From contig NZ_QNVT01000003.1 in the NCBI RefSeq assembly GCF_003385515.1, positions 186,001 to 250,000 of the forward strand: 64,000 nucleotides of DNA, given 5' to 3'. This DNA comes from Chryseobacterium pennae. Its GTDB lineage: Bacteria > Bacteroidota > Bacteroidia > Flavobacteriales > Weeksellaceae. Within the stretch, counting starts at the first letter, position 1; each line of letters opens with the position of its first letter. Shown piece by piece: positions 1 to 8,784 of the stretch. The notes beneath the pieces are model-generated. The model made no database searches. It was not told the origin of the DNA and saw nothing but the letters and a program-made list of their open reading frames with translations. The translations under genes were made by a program, and so were the position numbers.

Positions 1-20
1 ATGTAGACATAGAAATATTG

Positions 21-50
21 CCCCGGATTAAACAATCCGGGGCTTTTTTA
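21..50 (+). terminator. Rho-independent terminator of an upstream gene outside the window
   Basis: A perfect 9-bp stem (CCCCGGATT at 21-29 with AATCCGGGG at 34-42) has a 4-nt loop and is followed by a T-rich run at 44-49. It probably ends a plus-strand transcript entering from the left edge. Confidence 0.85.
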
Positions 51-332
51 TAGAAATAAAAGAAATTTATAACATTTCATTTTTAAAGAATTACAGATCA
101 GACTGAAAGTTTGAAGTTGATTCCTCACCTTCTCTCTAAAAATAATTTAGAACAGATTAAAAACTTTGCGCCAAATTTCAACCATTAATGGGACAGCTTT
201 ATTTCCCAACCATTATAATCATATTAAGATAAAGGAAAATTTACCATAAGTCAATTATTTTTTAATCTGTATTATTTCAAAAAGGACGTCCGTAATTTTC
301 CCTTTTAGCCCCCTTCCCTGAAAAACAATCCT
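51..332. other. Intergenic region, no gene seen
   Basis: About 280 AT-rich bases separate the first terminator from the GH13 gene. I see no convincing open frame, RNA gene or repeat. The only recognisable signal is the -7-like box at its right end. Confidence 0.5.
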
Positions 333-340
333 TACTTTTG
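333..340 (+). promoter_or_regulatory. Candidate -7 box for the GH13 gene
   Basis: TACTTTTG fits the Bacteroidota TAnnTTTG -7 consensus and lies 14 nt before the ATG at 355, which implies a very short leader. No good -33 TTTG is visible at the usual distance, so this is a weak call. Confidence 0.35.
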
Positions 341-354
341 TTAAAAATAGATTA

Positions 355-1704
355 ATGAAGAAATTAATTTTATTAGCTGTAATTGGTCTGGGAATTGTTT
401 CCTGTACCACTCAAAAAAATACCGGGAAGATGACAGAATTGCCAAAAGAATGGAAACATACTACAAATATCTACGAAGTAAATATCAGACAATATACTCA
501 GGAAGGGACTTTTAAAGCATTTGCAAAAGAAATGCCCCGACTGAAAGCGATGGGAGTAAGAACTCTCTGGTTTATGCCCATTACCCCGATTGCTCAGCAA
601 AATAAAAAAGGAAGCTTGGGAAGCCCTTATGCAGCAGCAGATTATACCTCCATCAATCCGGAATTCGGGACAATGGAAGATTTCAAAGCTATAGTGAATG
701 AAGCGCACAGACTGGGATTCAAAGTGATCATTGACTGGGTAGCCAATCACACAGGCTGGGATCATGTCTGGACGAAGACTCATCCTGGATTTTATCTGAA
801 AGATTCCGATGGGAAATTCCATATTGCTTCCGGAATGGATGATATCATTGAACTGGATTATAAAAATCAGGAAATGCGTAAGGCTATGATTGATGCCATG
901 AAATTCTGGGTAACGGAAACGGATATCGACGGTTTCAGATGCGATCTGGCTTCATGGGTGGAAGTAGATTTCTGGCAACAGGCACGTCCGGAAGTAGAGA
1001 AAGTAAAACCTCTTTTCTGGCTGGGAGAATTTGATGAATTGGAAAGTCCTGAGTATGGAAAAGTTTTTGATGCAAGCTATTCCTGGAAATGGATGCACAA
1101 ATCTGCAGATTACTACAAAAAAAACGAGCCGCTTCAGGAGCTGAAGGATTTATTGGTGCAATATTCCAATATCGGAGATAACTCAATGAGAGCCTGGTTT
1201 ACGGCTAATCATGATGAAAATTCGTGGAACGGGACAGAATATGAAAAATATGCAGTAATTGCAAAACCGATGGCTGTATTTTCAGCTACATGGAACGGAG
1301 TTCCATTATTATATTCAGGTCAGGAACTTCCCAATATGAAAAGACTTGAGTTTTTTGAGAAAGATCCGATTAAATGGACTAAGACTTATCAGGTTGCTGA
1401 TTTTTATAAAACATTATTGGATTTAAAAGCTTTCAACCCTGCTTTGAGAGGAGGAGATCCGAATGTGAGCACTTATCTCCTGAATACAACGGCTAATGAC
1501 AAAATATTAGCATACGTAAGAAAAAATGGAAAAGATGAAGTACTGGTTGTTTTAAACATGTCGAAAGAACCTGTCAACTTTACCATTGAAGATGGAAATA
1601 TTTCAGGAACATTCAGAAACGTATTCGAAAAAACAAAAAGGAATTTCGATGAAGGAAAAGACTTCAGTTTTAAAGTTTCAGACTATGCCGTATTTGAAAA
1701 GTAA
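355..1704 (+). CDS. GH13 alpha-amylase family lipoprotein
   Basis: This is a predicted surface or periplasmic glycoside hydrolase acting on alpha-glucans. The N-terminus is a lipoprotein signal with lipobox cysteine C17. The four GH13 regions are in order: DWVANH at residues 127-132, GFRCD with nucleophile D197, the acid/base E225 in the GEF motif, and NHDEN with transition-state Asp D287. At 449 residues it has the (beta/alpha)8 barrel plus a short C-terminal beta domain (from about 370). Catalytic residues are complete, so it should be active. It stands alone, preceded by a terminator and a possible -7 box. The exact substrate cannot be read from the sequence. Confidence 0.93.
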   Translation: MKKLILLAVIGLGIVSCTTQKNTGKMTELPKEWKHTTNIYEVNIRQYTQEGTFKAFAKEMPRLKAMGVRTLWFMPITPIAQQNKKGSLGSPYAAADYTSINPEFGTMEDFKAIVNEAHRLGFKVIIDWVANHTGWDHVWTKTHPGFYLKDSDGKFHIASGMDDIIELDYKNQEMRKAMIDAMKFWVTETDIDGFRCDLASWVEVDFWQQARPEVEKVKPLFWLGEFDELESPEYGKVFDASYSWKWMHKSADYYKKNEPLQELKDLLVQYSNIGDNSMRAWFTANHDENSWNGTEYEKYAVIAKPMAVFSATWNGVPLLYSGQELPNMKRLEFFEKDPIKWTKTYQVADFYKTLLDLKAFNPALRGGDPNVSTYLLNTTANDKILAYVRKNGKDEVLVVLNMSKEPVNFTIEDGNISGTFRNVFEKTKRNFDEGKDFSFKVSDYAVFEK

Positions 1705-1767
1705 CCATTTATGTTACTGAAATTTAGGATGAAACTATAAACTTTAATCGCCATTTTAGAACGGTAC

Positions 1768-1830
1768 AACTTCCCCCTTTTCTGGGGAGGTATCAGAATC
1801 TATGATTTTGACGGGTGGTTTTTCCACTCT
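1768..1830. repeat. Short intergenic palindrome resembling a dispersed Bacteroidota repeat
   Basis: A C-run/G-run inverted repeat (CTTCCCCC pairing with GGGGAGG around 1771-1790) is followed by a segment reading GACGGGTGG. This resembles the short palindromic intergenic elements common in Flavobacteriia. There is no T-tract after the stem, so it does not look like a terminator. The family assignment is from memory and unverified. Confidence 0.3.
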
Positions 1831-1849
1831 CAATAAAAGCAGTATTACA

Positions 1850-2290
1850 ATGAACAAAGAGGAAATCATAAACATAGCTAAAACCAAATTAGCAGACAAA
1901 ATCCAGTATTTCGAAAACCTTATCGCAGAAACCCGCGCTTCCAACAATGATACTAAAAGCTCTATGGGAGATAAGTACGAAACGGGCAGGGAAATGCTTC
2001 AGCAGGAAATCAATAACCTGCAGCGTCAGCTTAATGAAGTCTTGAATCAACAGGCTATTTTACAAAAGATTACATCAGACCCTTCTGAAAAAGTTCAGAA
2101 TGGTGCTTTGGTAAAAACCGATAAGGGATTATTCTATATTGCTGCTTCAATGGGAGAGTTTCTTTGTGATAACAAGAAGGTTATGACGGTATCTGCAGAA
2201 TCTCCTTTAGTAAAAGCAATGTTTGGCAAGAAAATGGGAGAGACATTTACCATCAACAATATCAATCAGAATATTGAGAATATCTGGTAA
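1850..2290 (+). CDS. GreA/GreB-like small protein
   Basis: The 146-residue protein has an N-terminal helical, coiled-coil-like half rich in Glu and Gln (residues about 1-75). It contains the SSMGDKYETGREM motif typical of Bacteroidota GreA-like proteins, which are often mislabelled 3-oxoacyl-ACP synthase. A compact C-terminal domain beginning NGALV resembles the GreA/GreB C-terminal FKBP-like fold. I chose the ATG at 1850 over the in-frame ATG at 1802 because the extra 16 residues look non-coding and overlap the preceding palindrome. A role at RNA polymerase is inferred from family resemblance only. It lies 18 nt before the next gene and is probably cotranscribed with it. Confidence 0.7.
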   Translation: MNKEEIINIAKTKLADKIQYFENLIAETRASNNDTKSSMGDKYETGREMLQQEINNLQRQLNEVLNQQAILQKITSDPSEKVQNGALVKTDKGLFYIAASMGEFLCDNKKVMTVSAESPLVKAMFGKKMGETFTINNINQNIENIW

Positions 2291-2308
2291 ATCAATCTTT
2301 AAAATATT

Positions 2309-2959
2309 ATGAAATTTAAAAATTTACTTCCCCTTGTTTTTCTCTTGGGCAGTTTAGCAAGCAATGCACAGGTTCGTGCCTCAGTTTCCGGGAGAACATA
2401 TGATTTGGAAACGGTAAAACTTACTGTAGATGGTTTTGTAGTTACCCTTAATGCAGAAGGGTTAATCTCCGATTTCAATGCTCCTGACCTCAACGGGAAA
2501 GTTGAATATTACGAGGATGCTATTTTTGACAAGATCAAATATGGTAAACTGAAGAGTATAGGCGGTATTAAAATAGACTATTGGGATGACTCCGCATTTA
2601 CCAGAGAAAAAGCCGGTAAAATAAAGAGTATAGGAAATATCGCTGTGGATTATTGGGATGACACCGCATTTACCAGAGAAAAAGCTGGTAAAGTAAAGAA
2701 AATAGGAAATCTTAATGTAGATTACTGGGGAGATGATATTATGGATAATAGCAGGTTGGGAAAACTGAAAACAATAGGTGATATTTCCATAGATTACGGA
2801 ACTAAGGATATTATCGATGAAAGTAAGTTTAAAAAGCTTGTGAAATTCGGCCCGGTAAAACTGGATTATTCGAATGATAAGTTTATTGATAAAAATAGAT
2901 ACGGACAGTTGAAATCAATCAACGGAAACAGTGAGAAAATTAGTGTAACAGTATTATAA
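2309..2959 (+). CDS. Secreted protein of six tandem 24-residue repeats
   Basis: The function is not recognised. A Sec signal peptide (about residues 1-20, ending SNAQ) precedes a short domain and then six contiguous 24-residue repeats at residues 66-209. The unit has the shape DYWxD-x(4)-F-x(4)-AGKIKSIGxIxV: an Asp-Tyr start, a central Lys/Arg-rich turn and a KSIG-type strand. Copies 2 and 3 are nearly identical in DNA, which suggests recent unit duplication. The periodic aromatic/aspartate pattern suggests a beta-solenoid or strand-turn repeat (inference). It follows the GreA-like gene closely. Confidence 0.75.
   Translation: MKFKNLLPLVFLLGSLASNAQVRASVSGRTYDLETVKLTVDGFVVTLNAEGLISDFNAPDLNGKVEYYEDAIFDKIKYGKLKSIGGIKIDYWDDSAFTREKAGKIKSIGNIAVDYWDDTAFTREKAGKVKKIGNLNVDYWGDDIMDNSRLGKLKTIGDISIDYGTKDIIDESKFKKLVKFGPVKLDYSNDKFIDKNRYGQLKSINGNSEKISVTVL
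2504..2935 (+). repeat. Coding tandem repeat, six 72-bp units
   Basis: Six 72-nt units encode the 24-residue repeats of the secreted protein. The second and third units share long identical stretches, for example GCATTTACCAGAGAAAAAG at both. The outer units have diverged but keep the exact 24-codon period. Confidence 0.8.
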
Positions 2960-3116
2960 TTCTATCAAAAAGAATAAATTATTTTAATATTCCGTAGATG
3001 ACAGATATACAACTGTTTAATAGAAAACGGATATACCTATTATAAAAAGCATTCATACAATGGGTGCTTTTTTTGATGCTTTTTTACTAAATTTGGGGCA
3101 TAAAATTCCTTTCAAA

Positions 3117-3911
3117 ATGCAAAACTACCTGGATCTTTTACAGCATATTTTAGACAACGGAACCGATAAAACTGATAGAACAGGCACCGGAACAAGAAGT
3201 GTGTTTGGTTATCAGCTAAGATATGATCTGTCAAAAGGGTTTCCTTTGGTGACCACCAAAAAAGTGCATTTGAAATCCATTATCTACGAATTGCTTTGGT
3301 TTCTGAAAGGAGATACCAATATCAAATATCTTAAAGATAACGGAGTAAGTATCTGGGATGAATGGGCAGATGAAAATGGTGACCTTGGACCTGTTTACGG
3401 GGCACAATGGAGAAGCTGGAATGGATCAGACGGAAAAATAGTGGATCAGATCACGGAAGTAATCGACCAGATCAAAAAGAATCCGGACTCCAGAAGGCTG
3501 ATCGTTTCCGCATGGAATGTGGCAGAGATCCCGAATATGGCGCTGGCACCTTGTCATGCATTATTTCAGTTTTATGTAGCAGACGGTAAATTATCATTAC
3601 AGCTTTATCAGAGAAGTGCAGATGTTTTTCTTGGAGTTCCTTTCAATATTGCCAGTTATGCACTGTTACTGATGATGGTAGCACAGGTTTGTGATCTTGA
3701 AGTGGGAGATTACGTACATAGTTTTGGGGATGTTCATATTTATAACAACCACTTTGAACAGGTAAACAGACAGCTTTCAAGAGAAACAAAATCTCTTCCG
3801 ACCATGAAGCTGAATCCGGAAGTGAAAAATATCTTTGATTTCGATTTTGAAGATTTTACCTTAGAAAACTATGATCCACATCCGGGAATTAAAGCTCCTG
3901 TAGCTATTTAA
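3117..3911 (+). CDS. thyA: Thymidylate synthase
   Basis: ThyA converts dUMP to dTMP using methylene-tetrahydrofolate. The protein is 264 residues, the same as E. coli ThyA. It shows the N-terminal DRTGTGT folate/phosphate region, the catalytic cysteine C146 in APCHALFQF, the QRSAD motif with phosphate-binding Arg, and the conserved C-terminus ending PVAI. An in-frame ATG at 3060 would add 19 unconserved residues, and the homology start is clearly 3117. No dihydrofolate reductase gene follows; the next gene is a membrane protein. Confidence 0.97.
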   Translation: MQNYLDLLQHILDNGTDKTDRTGTGTRSVFGYQLRYDLSKGFPLVTTKKVHLKSIIYELLWFLKGDTNIKYLKDNGVSIWDEWADENGDLGPVYGAQWRSWNGSDGKIVDQITEVIDQIKKNPDSRRLIVSAWNVAEIPNMALAPCHALFQFYVADGKLSLQLYQRSADVFLGVPFNIASYALLLMMVAQVCDLEVGDYVHSFGDVHIYNNHFEQVNRQLSRETKSLPTMKLNPEVKNIFDFDFEDFTLENYDPHPGIKAPVAI

Positions 3912-4010
3912 TATGACCTGATTTCCTGATTGTCTTTTGTAATTGGCAGATTTCTGTTATTTTTGAAGTTTGTGAGAATATATTGCTCATCACAGATTTT
4001 GAAAAATATT

Positions 4011-5450
4011 ATGGAAAAAAAATTAAACAATCGTTATCTGATATTGTTGAATATCCTGATCATTGTTTACAATCTTTATATATGGCTGTCCATTTTTATA
4101 GAAAAGGTAATCGTAGCAGATGACTTAAAAGAGGCATACAATTCGAAATATATTTCGAAACCTTATGTAAGCTATATTTATTCCTATCTGGATTCTTCCA
4201 ATATGGCAGCAAGGCCGGTATCCGGATTCGTGACAGGAACTTTGGTTTTTCTTTCACAGTATAATGCTTCCGTTTATCTTTTAGGAATACTGTTTTTTCC
4301 GCTTTCTTTAATTGCTTTATATTGGGTGATACAAAAAATTCTGTCAAAAGAATTGGCAAGCCTGATTACCTTATTGTATTCATGTTCTCTGATTGGTACA
4401 AGCATTCAGTTTTCTCCAATCATGCTGAACTCAAATCTGGCAACCCTGTTCTTTTCTCTAAGTATTTATTACACATATGTTCGTAAAAATATTCTCTGGA
4501 GTGCTCTGTTTTTTATACTGTCCATATTAAGTTATGAGATTTTCCTGCCGCTTATTCTTTTAAACTTGTTTCTTATCAAAGAAAATAAAAAACGGGTTAT
4601 ATTCCTGCTGTTGACACTTGGTACAATTGTTTTTTTCAGGAAAGTAATTCAGCCGGAGATATTTGCTCACTCATATCAAAGAGATGAGGTTGGGAAAATC
4701 TTCGAATTGAAAAGAGTCGTGCAGGTAACTGTTTTAACTGCAAAGTTATTTTTCAAAGATATCTTTGTCGGGATTTATAAAGGGATATTAAATCTTAGAA
4801 ACCTTTATATTATAGAAGTATTGTTAGCTTTGATCATGTCTTCTATAGTTTATAAGATATTTTCCGCTTATGATTTTAAAAGCAAATTAAAAGACATTAA
4901 AAATATAGGATTAATTTCTTTGATTTCAATTGTTCTTGCAGTAAGTGTTTACTATGTTTCCTCCTATATTCCTACACTTTTTGGGTTTGATAACCGAAGT
5001 CTTGGAGCTGTTAGACTCTTTTATACCATCTTTATCATTTCAGGAATCATTTACCTGTCCTTTAAATTTAAGTTGGGCAATAAAACTGTCAGCACTCTTT
5101 TTGCTGTCTTGACTTTCATTCTTGTTATAACCAATATCAGTGTGAAAAATGCATGGATCTATGCCAGTCGGTTCAATAATACCATGTTTCATCAGCTGAG
5201 TGTAGCTCTTAAAGCAGATCATATCGAAAGTGGAGTAGTCTGTCTGAGATATGATATGTTTACGGAACTCAAGACTAATCCGCATTTTATTCTTAGAGAA
5301 CCTATTTTCTATAACAATTGGGAATGCCGGATGCTGTCTGAAATAAATGGGATCGATGCTAAAAAAGTCAAGGTTTTTAATGCAGACAGACAAACGAAAT
5401 GTGAGATGGTGTTTCTGTATAAAGACGGAAAAATTATCAGAGAGAGGTAA
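4011..5450 (+). CDS. Polytopic membrane protein, GT-C-like glycosyltransferase candidate
   Basis: A 479-residue protein with roughly ten or more hydrophobic segments and a short soluble C-terminus (about the last 70 residues). The first loop after the first membrane helix carries an acidic VADDLKEAY motif. This matches the position of the catalytic Asp pair in GT-C membrane glycosyltransferases that use lipid-linked sugars. That role is inference; no family signature is decisive. The ATG at 4011 is preferred over a TTG 81 nt upstream because it directly precedes a basic N-terminus and the first helix. It lies about 100 nt after thyA. Confidence 0.6.
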   Translation: MEKKLNNRYLILLNILIIVYNLYIWLSIFIEKVIVADDLKEAYNSKYISKPYVSYIYSYLDSSNMAARPVSGFVTGTLVFLSQYNASVYLLGILFFPLSLIALYWVIQKILSKELASLITLLYSCSLIGTSIQFSPIMLNSNLATLFFSLSIYYTYVRKNILWSALFFILSILSYEIFLPLILLNLFLIKENKKRVIFLLLTLGTIVFFRKVIQPEIFAHSYQRDEVGKIFELKRVVQVTVLTAKLFFKDIFVGIYKGILNLRNLYIIEVLLALIMSSIVYKIFSAYDFKSKLKDIKNIGLISLISIVLAVSVYYVSSYIPTLFGFDNRSLGAVRLFYTIFIISGIIYLSFKFKLGNKTVSTLFAVLTFILVITNISVKNAWIYASRFNNTMFHQLSVALKADHIESGVVCLRYDMFTELKTNPHFILREPIFYNNWECRMLSEINGIDAKKVKVFNADRQTKCEMVFLYKDGKIIRER

Positions 5451-5462
5451 TGTATTGAGTAA

Positions 5463-5690
5463 GGAAGCCTGAGGCTGGAAGTTATTGCAACCTTAATATG
5501 ACTGTTGTTTTATTTTTGAATATTGTTTACTGATCATTCTGAATGAAACGGAGCGAAATGAAGATTCTATCCTATTGATGTTTATAATATACCTCAACAT
5601 ATCTTAGAAAGCCTGTAAATCGTCTCCGGTTGGCTAGTACCCTCCAGCTTTCCGATTCCATCTTCCATCCTTCCTCTTTCCCACAAAAAT
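5463..5690. repeat. Intergenic region with dispersed GGAAGC-type repeats
   Basis: The 353-nt gap to the next gene has no gene. It starts with a plus-oriented repeat copy (5463-5484, GGAAGCCTGAGGCTGGAAG). It ends with a related reverse-oriented, C-rich copy (about 5637-5684, with CTCCAGCTTTCC and CATCTTCCATCC). Between them lies ATTCTGAATGAAACGGAG-type sequence, similar to another repeat often scattered in Flavobacteriia. Related copies occur near 33.3 kb and 53.5-54.1 kb. Confidence 0.6.
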
Positions 5691-5803
5691 CACCTTTAAA
5701 AAAGCGCCAACAGACCTATTCTTTCTAAAATAAGTTTTAAATTTGAAAGAACTTGATATTAACCTTTTAACAAAAGGAATAATTATAAACCAATCACAAG
5801 ATC

Positions 5804-6022
5804 ATGAAGTATTTAAAAATAAATATTGAAGAAAATGCCGATCCTGAAGTACTAAAAAATATTGTACTTCAGTTGAAAGGGGTTGCTTCAGCCGAAATCG
5901 TTGATGACGAAAATCCGGAAAGTGAACTGAAAAAAGCTTTTGCCAAAACAAAAGAGCAGTTGAAAACAGGAGATTACGAAACTTTAGTCAATGATATTTT
6001 CGATATTATCATAAAAAAATAA
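5804..6022 (+). CDS. Small hypothetical protein, 72 residues
   Basis: Not recognised. The predicted product is acidic and soluble without a signal peptide. It has a beta-alpha-beta start (KYLKINIEEN then a helix then ASAEIVDDE) reminiscent of small ferredoxin-like folds, followed by a Lys-rich helix and an amphipathic C-terminal helix. It lies 23 nt before the M1 aminopeptidase gene on the same strand, so the two are probably cotranscribed. Its size and position would fit an accessory or regulatory protein, but nothing in the sequence shows this. Confidence 0.6.
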   Translation: MKYLKINIEENADPEVLKNIVLQLKGVASAEIVDDENPESELKKAFAKTKEQLKTGDYETLVNDIFDIIIKK

Positions 6023-6045
6023 CTCTAAAATTATAAAGTAGACAG

Positions 6046-8556
6046 ATGAGAAAGGCCATATTATCGATTGCGATACTCGGAATCTTTTTTTCCGCCAACG
6101 TATCAGCACAGACCGAAACTTCAGGAAGAGAAAGTGTGTACAGAGCTACCCACACCAAGGTAACAGAACTGAAACACACCAAACTGAAGGTAAACTTCGA
6201 TTATCAGAAAGAACAAATGAATGGAGAAGAATGGTTAACTGCCTCTCCCTATTTCTACCCTACCAATGAGCTGATTCTTGATGCAAAAGCAATGTTGATC
6301 CATGAAGTAGCCCTTGATAATAATGGTAAAAAATCTCCTCTAAAATATGAATATAAAGACGATGTTCTGAAAATCACACTGGATAAAACTTACCAGAAAA
6401 ATCAGGACTATACAGTTTACATCAAATATACATCCCGTCCAAATGAAGTGAAACAACAGGGAAGTATGGCGATCAATGATGCGAAAGGGCTTTATTTCAT
6501 CAATGCCCAGGGAACAGATTCTGATCTCCCGACTCAGATCTGGACGCAGGGAGAAACAGAATCATCCTCTGCATGGTTCCCAACCATCGATAAATCCAAT
6601 CAGAAAACAACTCAGGAAATCTATATGACAGTTCCTGATAAGTATGTGACGCTTTCCAATGGTCTCTTGAAAGATTCTCAAAAAGAATCCAACAGCCTTA
6701 GAACCGATCATTGGGTAATGGATAAAAGGCATTCGACTTATCTTTTCTTTATGGGAGTAGGAGAATATGCTATTGTAAAAGACAAATGGAAGAATATTCC
6801 GGTAGATTACTATATCGAGAAAGAATACGAACCTTATGCGAAACAGATCTATGGAAACACTCCTGAAATGATCGAGTTTTTTTCTAAAAAGTTAAATTAT
6901 GATTATCCATGGGCAAAATATGCACAGATTTCCGGTAGAAATTATGTGAGCGGAGCGATGGAAAATACAACAGCAACCCTTCATGGAAGCGATATTCTTC
7001 AAAAGCCCGGACAGCTGATTGATGAAAATACATGGGAAGATACCATTGCCCATGAATTGTTTCATCATTGGTTTGGGGACCTCGTAACAGCAGAAAGTTG
7101 GAGCAACCTTACCGTAAATGAATCTTTTGCCAATTATTCCGAATACCTTTGGAATGAATATAAATATGGAAAAGATCAGGCAGATTATCACCTTATGAAG
7201 GACGTGAATATGTACCTTCATAATCCTAATGATTTTAAGAAAAACCTGGTAAGATTCAATTATGATTCCCGTGAAGATGTCTTTGATCTGGTTACCTACC
7301 AAAAAGGAGGAGGGATTTTGAATATGCTGCGAAACTATTTAGGTGATGATGCTTTTTTTGCCGGTATGAATGATTACCTGAAGACCTATGAATATCAGAA
7401 TGCAGAAGCACATCAGCTGAGACTTTCCTTTGAAAAAGTTTCCGGAAAAGACTTGAACTGGTTCTTCAATCAATGGTATTTTGGAAGCGGAAACCCTAAG
7501 GTTAATTACTCATTTACCTTTGAGCCTGTGAAAAAACAGGTGTCGGTGATCATTAATCAGACCCAGGATCAGATGTTTGAATTTCCTCTGGCTATTGATG
7601 TCTATGACAATGGAAAACCAAAGAGATATAATGTATGGGTAAATGCAGATGCAAAGAATACATTCAATTTTGATGTTTCTAAAGCACCAGACTTAGTGAA
7701 TATCAATGCTGATGGAGTTTTGTTGGCAGATATTACCGATACAAAAACTCCGGAACAGAATCTGTTGCAGTTTACAAACTCCAAAGAATTTAAAAGCAGA
7801 TATACAGCTTTAACGGGAATAAAAGATCAGGTAGGAAAGAATCCTGCGGCAACAAAATTATTGGCAGCAGCGCTGAAAGACCCGTTTTTCAGAATAAGAA
7901 TGAAAGCTTTGGAATTAATGGATCTTACCAATCCTGAACAAATGAAAGTATTAGGGGCTGATGTTGAAAAACTGGCTTCCAGTGATCCTAAAACCCTGAC
8001 ACAGGCGGCTGCTATTGCTGCTTTGGCAAAAACAAAAGATAGAAAATACCTTCCGCTTTTTGAAAAAGGAGTGGGTGCTGTTTCCAATGCTGTGAAAGGA
8101 AGCTCATTAGGAGGTGTGCTTGCTGTAGACCCGTCAAAAGCCAATTCATTAGCAGATAAAATCAATCTGGATGGAGCTTCAGATGAGTTACAGGCACAGT
8201 TGCTTCCAATTATTGTAAAGAATAAGGTGACTTCCCAAATGTCGAAAATTGCTCCACTGGCAGCATTTTATCCGTTTATCAAATTCCAGAATCCGGAATT
8301 GGGTAAATCGGCAGAAGAAGGGTTCAATTGGATCATGACCTCTGATAATCTGAAAGCTACCGAGAGTATAACTAAGATTTTAGGATACGCTAAAAATCAG
8401 ATGGGAGATAATCCACAGGCTAAAATGATGGTGGTGCAAATGCTGAAAGATGGGTTAAGTAAAAAAATGGAATTGCTGAAACAGAATCCACAAAATGCTG
8501 CAAGTATCAATAAACAGATCGATGCTCTGAATAAGGCCATTGAAAATTATAAATAA
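6046..8556 (+). CDS. M1 family metallo-aminopeptidase, secreted
   Basis: A zinc aminopeptidase predicted to trim peptides in the periplasm or at the surface. A signal peptide (about residues 1-21, ending SAQ) is followed by the beta-sandwich N-domain. The GAMEN substrate-recognition motif is at 303-307. The zinc site is HELFH (H336, E337, H340) with third ligand E359 in TVNES, all at standard spacing. The C-terminal 260 residues are Ala/Leu/Lys-rich helices resembling the HEAT-like domain of larger M1 enzymes. At 836 residues it is full length. A strong terminator follows directly. Confidence 0.95.
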   Translation: MRKAILSIAILGIFFSANVSAQTETSGRESVYRATHTKVTELKHTKLKVNFDYQKEQMNGEEWLTASPYFYPTNELILDAKAMLIHEVALDNNGKKSPLKYEYKDDVLKITLDKTYQKNQDYTVYIKYTSRPNEVKQQGSMAINDAKGLYFINAQGTDSDLPTQIWTQGETESSSAWFPTIDKSNQKTTQEIYMTVPDKYVTLSNGLLKDSQKESNSLRTDHWVMDKRHSTYLFFMGVGEYAIVKDKWKNIPVDYYIEKEYEPYAKQIYGNTPEMIEFFSKKLNYDYPWAKYAQISGRNYVSGAMENTTATLHGSDILQKPGQLIDENTWEDTIAHELFHHWFGDLVTAESWSNLTVNESFANYSEYLWNEYKYGKDQADYHLMKDVNMYLHNPNDFKKNLVRFNYDSREDVFDLVTYQKGGGILNMLRNYLGDDAFFAGMNDYLKTYEYQNAEAHQLRLSFEKVSGKDLNWFFNQWYFGSGNPKVNYSFTFEPVKKQVSVIINQTQDQMFEFPLAIDVYDNGKPKRYNVWVNADAKNTFNFDVSKAPDLVNINADGVLLADITDTKTPEQNLLQFTNSKEFKSRYTALTGIKDQVGKNPAATKLLAAALKDPFFRIRMKALELMDLTNPEQMKVLGADVEKLASSDPKTLTQAAAIAALAKTKDRKYLPLFEKGVGAVSNAVKGSSLGGVLAVDPSKANSLADKINLDGASDELQAQLLPIIVKNKVTSQMSKIAPLAAFYPFIKFQNPELGKSAEEGFNWIMTSDNLKATESITKILGYAKNQMGDNPQAKMMVVQMLKDGLSKKMELLKQNPQNAASINKQIDALNKAIENYK

Positions 8557-8561
8557 AATGT

Positions 8562-8590
8562 AAAGCCGGCAAAATTTGCCGGCTTTCTTA
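8562..8590 (+). terminator. Terminator after the M1 aminopeptidase gene
   Basis: A near-perfect hairpin (AAAGCCGGCAAA facing TTTGCCGGCTTT, 8562-8586) is followed by a T-rich stretch, just after the stop codon. Confidence 0.9.
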
Positions 8591-8729
8591 TTAATGGATA
8601 TACAATTTCCAAAGACTTTTATGTATAGAACCCTGTTACAATAGAACTGAGTCGGTAAAAAATAATGGGTTTTTACGGAATCTATCTGATTTGCACTGAT
8701 TTTTAACAATAGTATAAAAATCAGGTATT

Positions 8730-8757
8730 TTTGCTGTTGTTTTTTGCGGTATCTTTC
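8730..8757 (+). promoter_or_regulatory. Candidate promoter of the HMG-CoA synthase gene
   Basis: TTTG at 8730-8733 lies 16 nt before TATCTTTC at 8750-8757, a 7/8 match to TAnnTTTG. A start about 7 nt downstream would give a leader of roughly 20 nt to the ATG at 8785. The spacing is slightly short. Confidence 0.4.
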
Positions 8758-8784
8758 ATAAATTCGTTTAAAATTTAAAGAAAT

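Noticed and set aside
1768-1795. Palindrome as terminator of the GH13 gene
   Set aside because: No T-tract follows the stem on the plus strand and sequence after it is not terminator-like.
2504-2935. Direct repeats as a CRISPR-like array
   Set aside because: The repeats are contiguous 72-nt coding units with no spacers and an intact reading frame.
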